Of a stretch of 5,098 nucleotides of DNA, positions 4,816 through 5,098 are shown in pieces. Position 1 is the first letter of the stretch. Each line of letters opens with the position of its first letter. The DNA lies in contig BQMV01000071.1 in assembly GCA_022181005.1 (NCBI GenBank), forward strand, positions 1-5,098, given 5' to 3'. The notes beneath the pieces were generated by a model, which was not told the DNA's origin, ran no database searches, and was given only the letters and a program-made list of their open reading frames with translations. Position numbers and translations under genes: made by a program. The DNA is from Anaerolineaceae bacterium. GTDB taxonomy: Bacteria; Chloroflexota; Anaerolineae; Anaerolineales; Villigracilaceae.

Positions 4816-4844
4816 AGTTTACTCACTTATGCCTGAAAATTCAA
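4816..4844 (-). promoter_or_regulatory. Candidate sigma70-type promoter of the toxin-antitoxin operon
   Basis: Read on the minus strand: TTGAAT (4844-4839), a 17-nt spacer, TAAACT (4821-4816); each hexamer matches consensus at 4 of 6. It falls in the 42-nt gap after the LLM oxidoreductase gene. The expected transcript start near 4809 would leave almost no leader before the AGGAG site, which lowers confidence. Transcription from upstream is also possible. Confidence 0.3.
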
Positions 4845-5098
4845 GTTCGGTTTAAGAAACTTTGCGCCAATCCTCTCCACCACTCATCCCTCTCCCCACC
4901 CACAAAGGGACTATATAGAGTTAGACGATCAGCGATTCCCTCGTAGCGTTTCTTCAATTCGTCGGCGAGTTTATTCTCCTCTATCACCAAACAAAACTCG
5001 TTCAACATTTCATCCGTGATAAGCATTGGCATCTCAGCCCATTCACCCTTCGCCGCGTGCGCGGACAAGGTCTCCGCGACGCCAGTCCAGCCGTGTAA
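4841..5098 (-). CDS. LLM-class (probably F420-dependent) oxidoreductase, C-terminal end
   Basis: The minus-strand frame is open from the window edge (5098) to the TGA at 4843-4841, giving the last 85 residues of a longer protein. It reads LHGWTGVAETL, then AAKGEWAEMPMLITDEMLNEF, then LADELKKRYEGIADRLTLY. This is the pattern closing luciferase-like monooxygenase fold proteins of the F420-dependent group, in which an 'xITDEMLxxF' helix is followed by '(L)xxRYxGxxDRxxLY'. Family members run to roughly 300-350 residues, so about three quarters of the gene lies outside. TTG 5068 is an internal leucine codon, not a start. The cofactor-binding part is not in view, so F420 versus FMN use and substrate remain inference. 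It lies 42 nt upstream of the antitoxin gene on the same strand and could be co-transcribed, though no function links them. Confidence 0.8.
   Translation of the reverse strand, partial: LHGWTGVAETLSAHAAKGEWAEMPMLITDEMLNEFCLVIEENKLADELKKRYEGIADRLTLYSPFVGGERDEWWRGLAQSFLNRT

Overview
The window most resembles a member of the Chloroflexota (Anaerolineae-like). This is inferred from the protein content: a bacterial PH-domain membrane protein, an F420-type LLM oxidoreductase, and a RecF with the GANAQGKT form of Walker A. It also fits the moderately GC-rich coding sequence. No rRNA or other marker gene is present, so the taxonomy is a judgement only.

Layout. The first ~350 bases are structurally abnormal. 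A perfect 63-bp inverted repeat (1-63 and 286-348) encloses 222 bp. The minus strand of 1-286 encodes the membrane segment and first half of a PH-domain protein. The plus strand from 288 encodes the second half of the same protein, and the two halves share the 20 residues encoded by the repeat. Reverse-complementing 64-285 restores one continuous reading frame. This is best read as a fold-back chimera at a contig end, less likely a real inversion.

From there a plus-strand run of five genes follows: the PH-domain gene (ends 569), peptide deformylase (556-1083, overlapping it by 14 bp), recF (1096-2343), a nucleotidyltransferase-fold protein (2388-3158) and an endonuclease III-type DNA glycosylase/AP lyase (3158-3847, TAATG overlap). 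It therefore contains protein maturation and DNA repair functions in tight tandem.

A second group on the minus strand converges on nth. In transcription order it holds the C-terminal end of an LLM-class (probably F420-dependent) oxidoreductase cut by the window edge (5098-4841), a small ribbon-helix-helix antitoxin (4798-4598), a Doc-family Fic-fold toxin (4598-4212, TAATG overlap), and a MazG-like NTP pyrophosphohydrolase (4207-3878, 4-nt gap). The last three look like one operon: a toxin-antitoxin pair with a nucleotide house-cleaning enzyme behind it, comparable in layout to mazE-mazF-mazG of E. coli but with unrelated toxin and antitoxin families.

There is no rRNA, tRNA, CRISPR array, transposase or intergenic stretch over 300 bases. 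I found no clearly unprecedented system. The items most worth checking are the inverted 5' end, the RHH-Doc-MazG operon, and the nucleotidyltransferase-nth pair.
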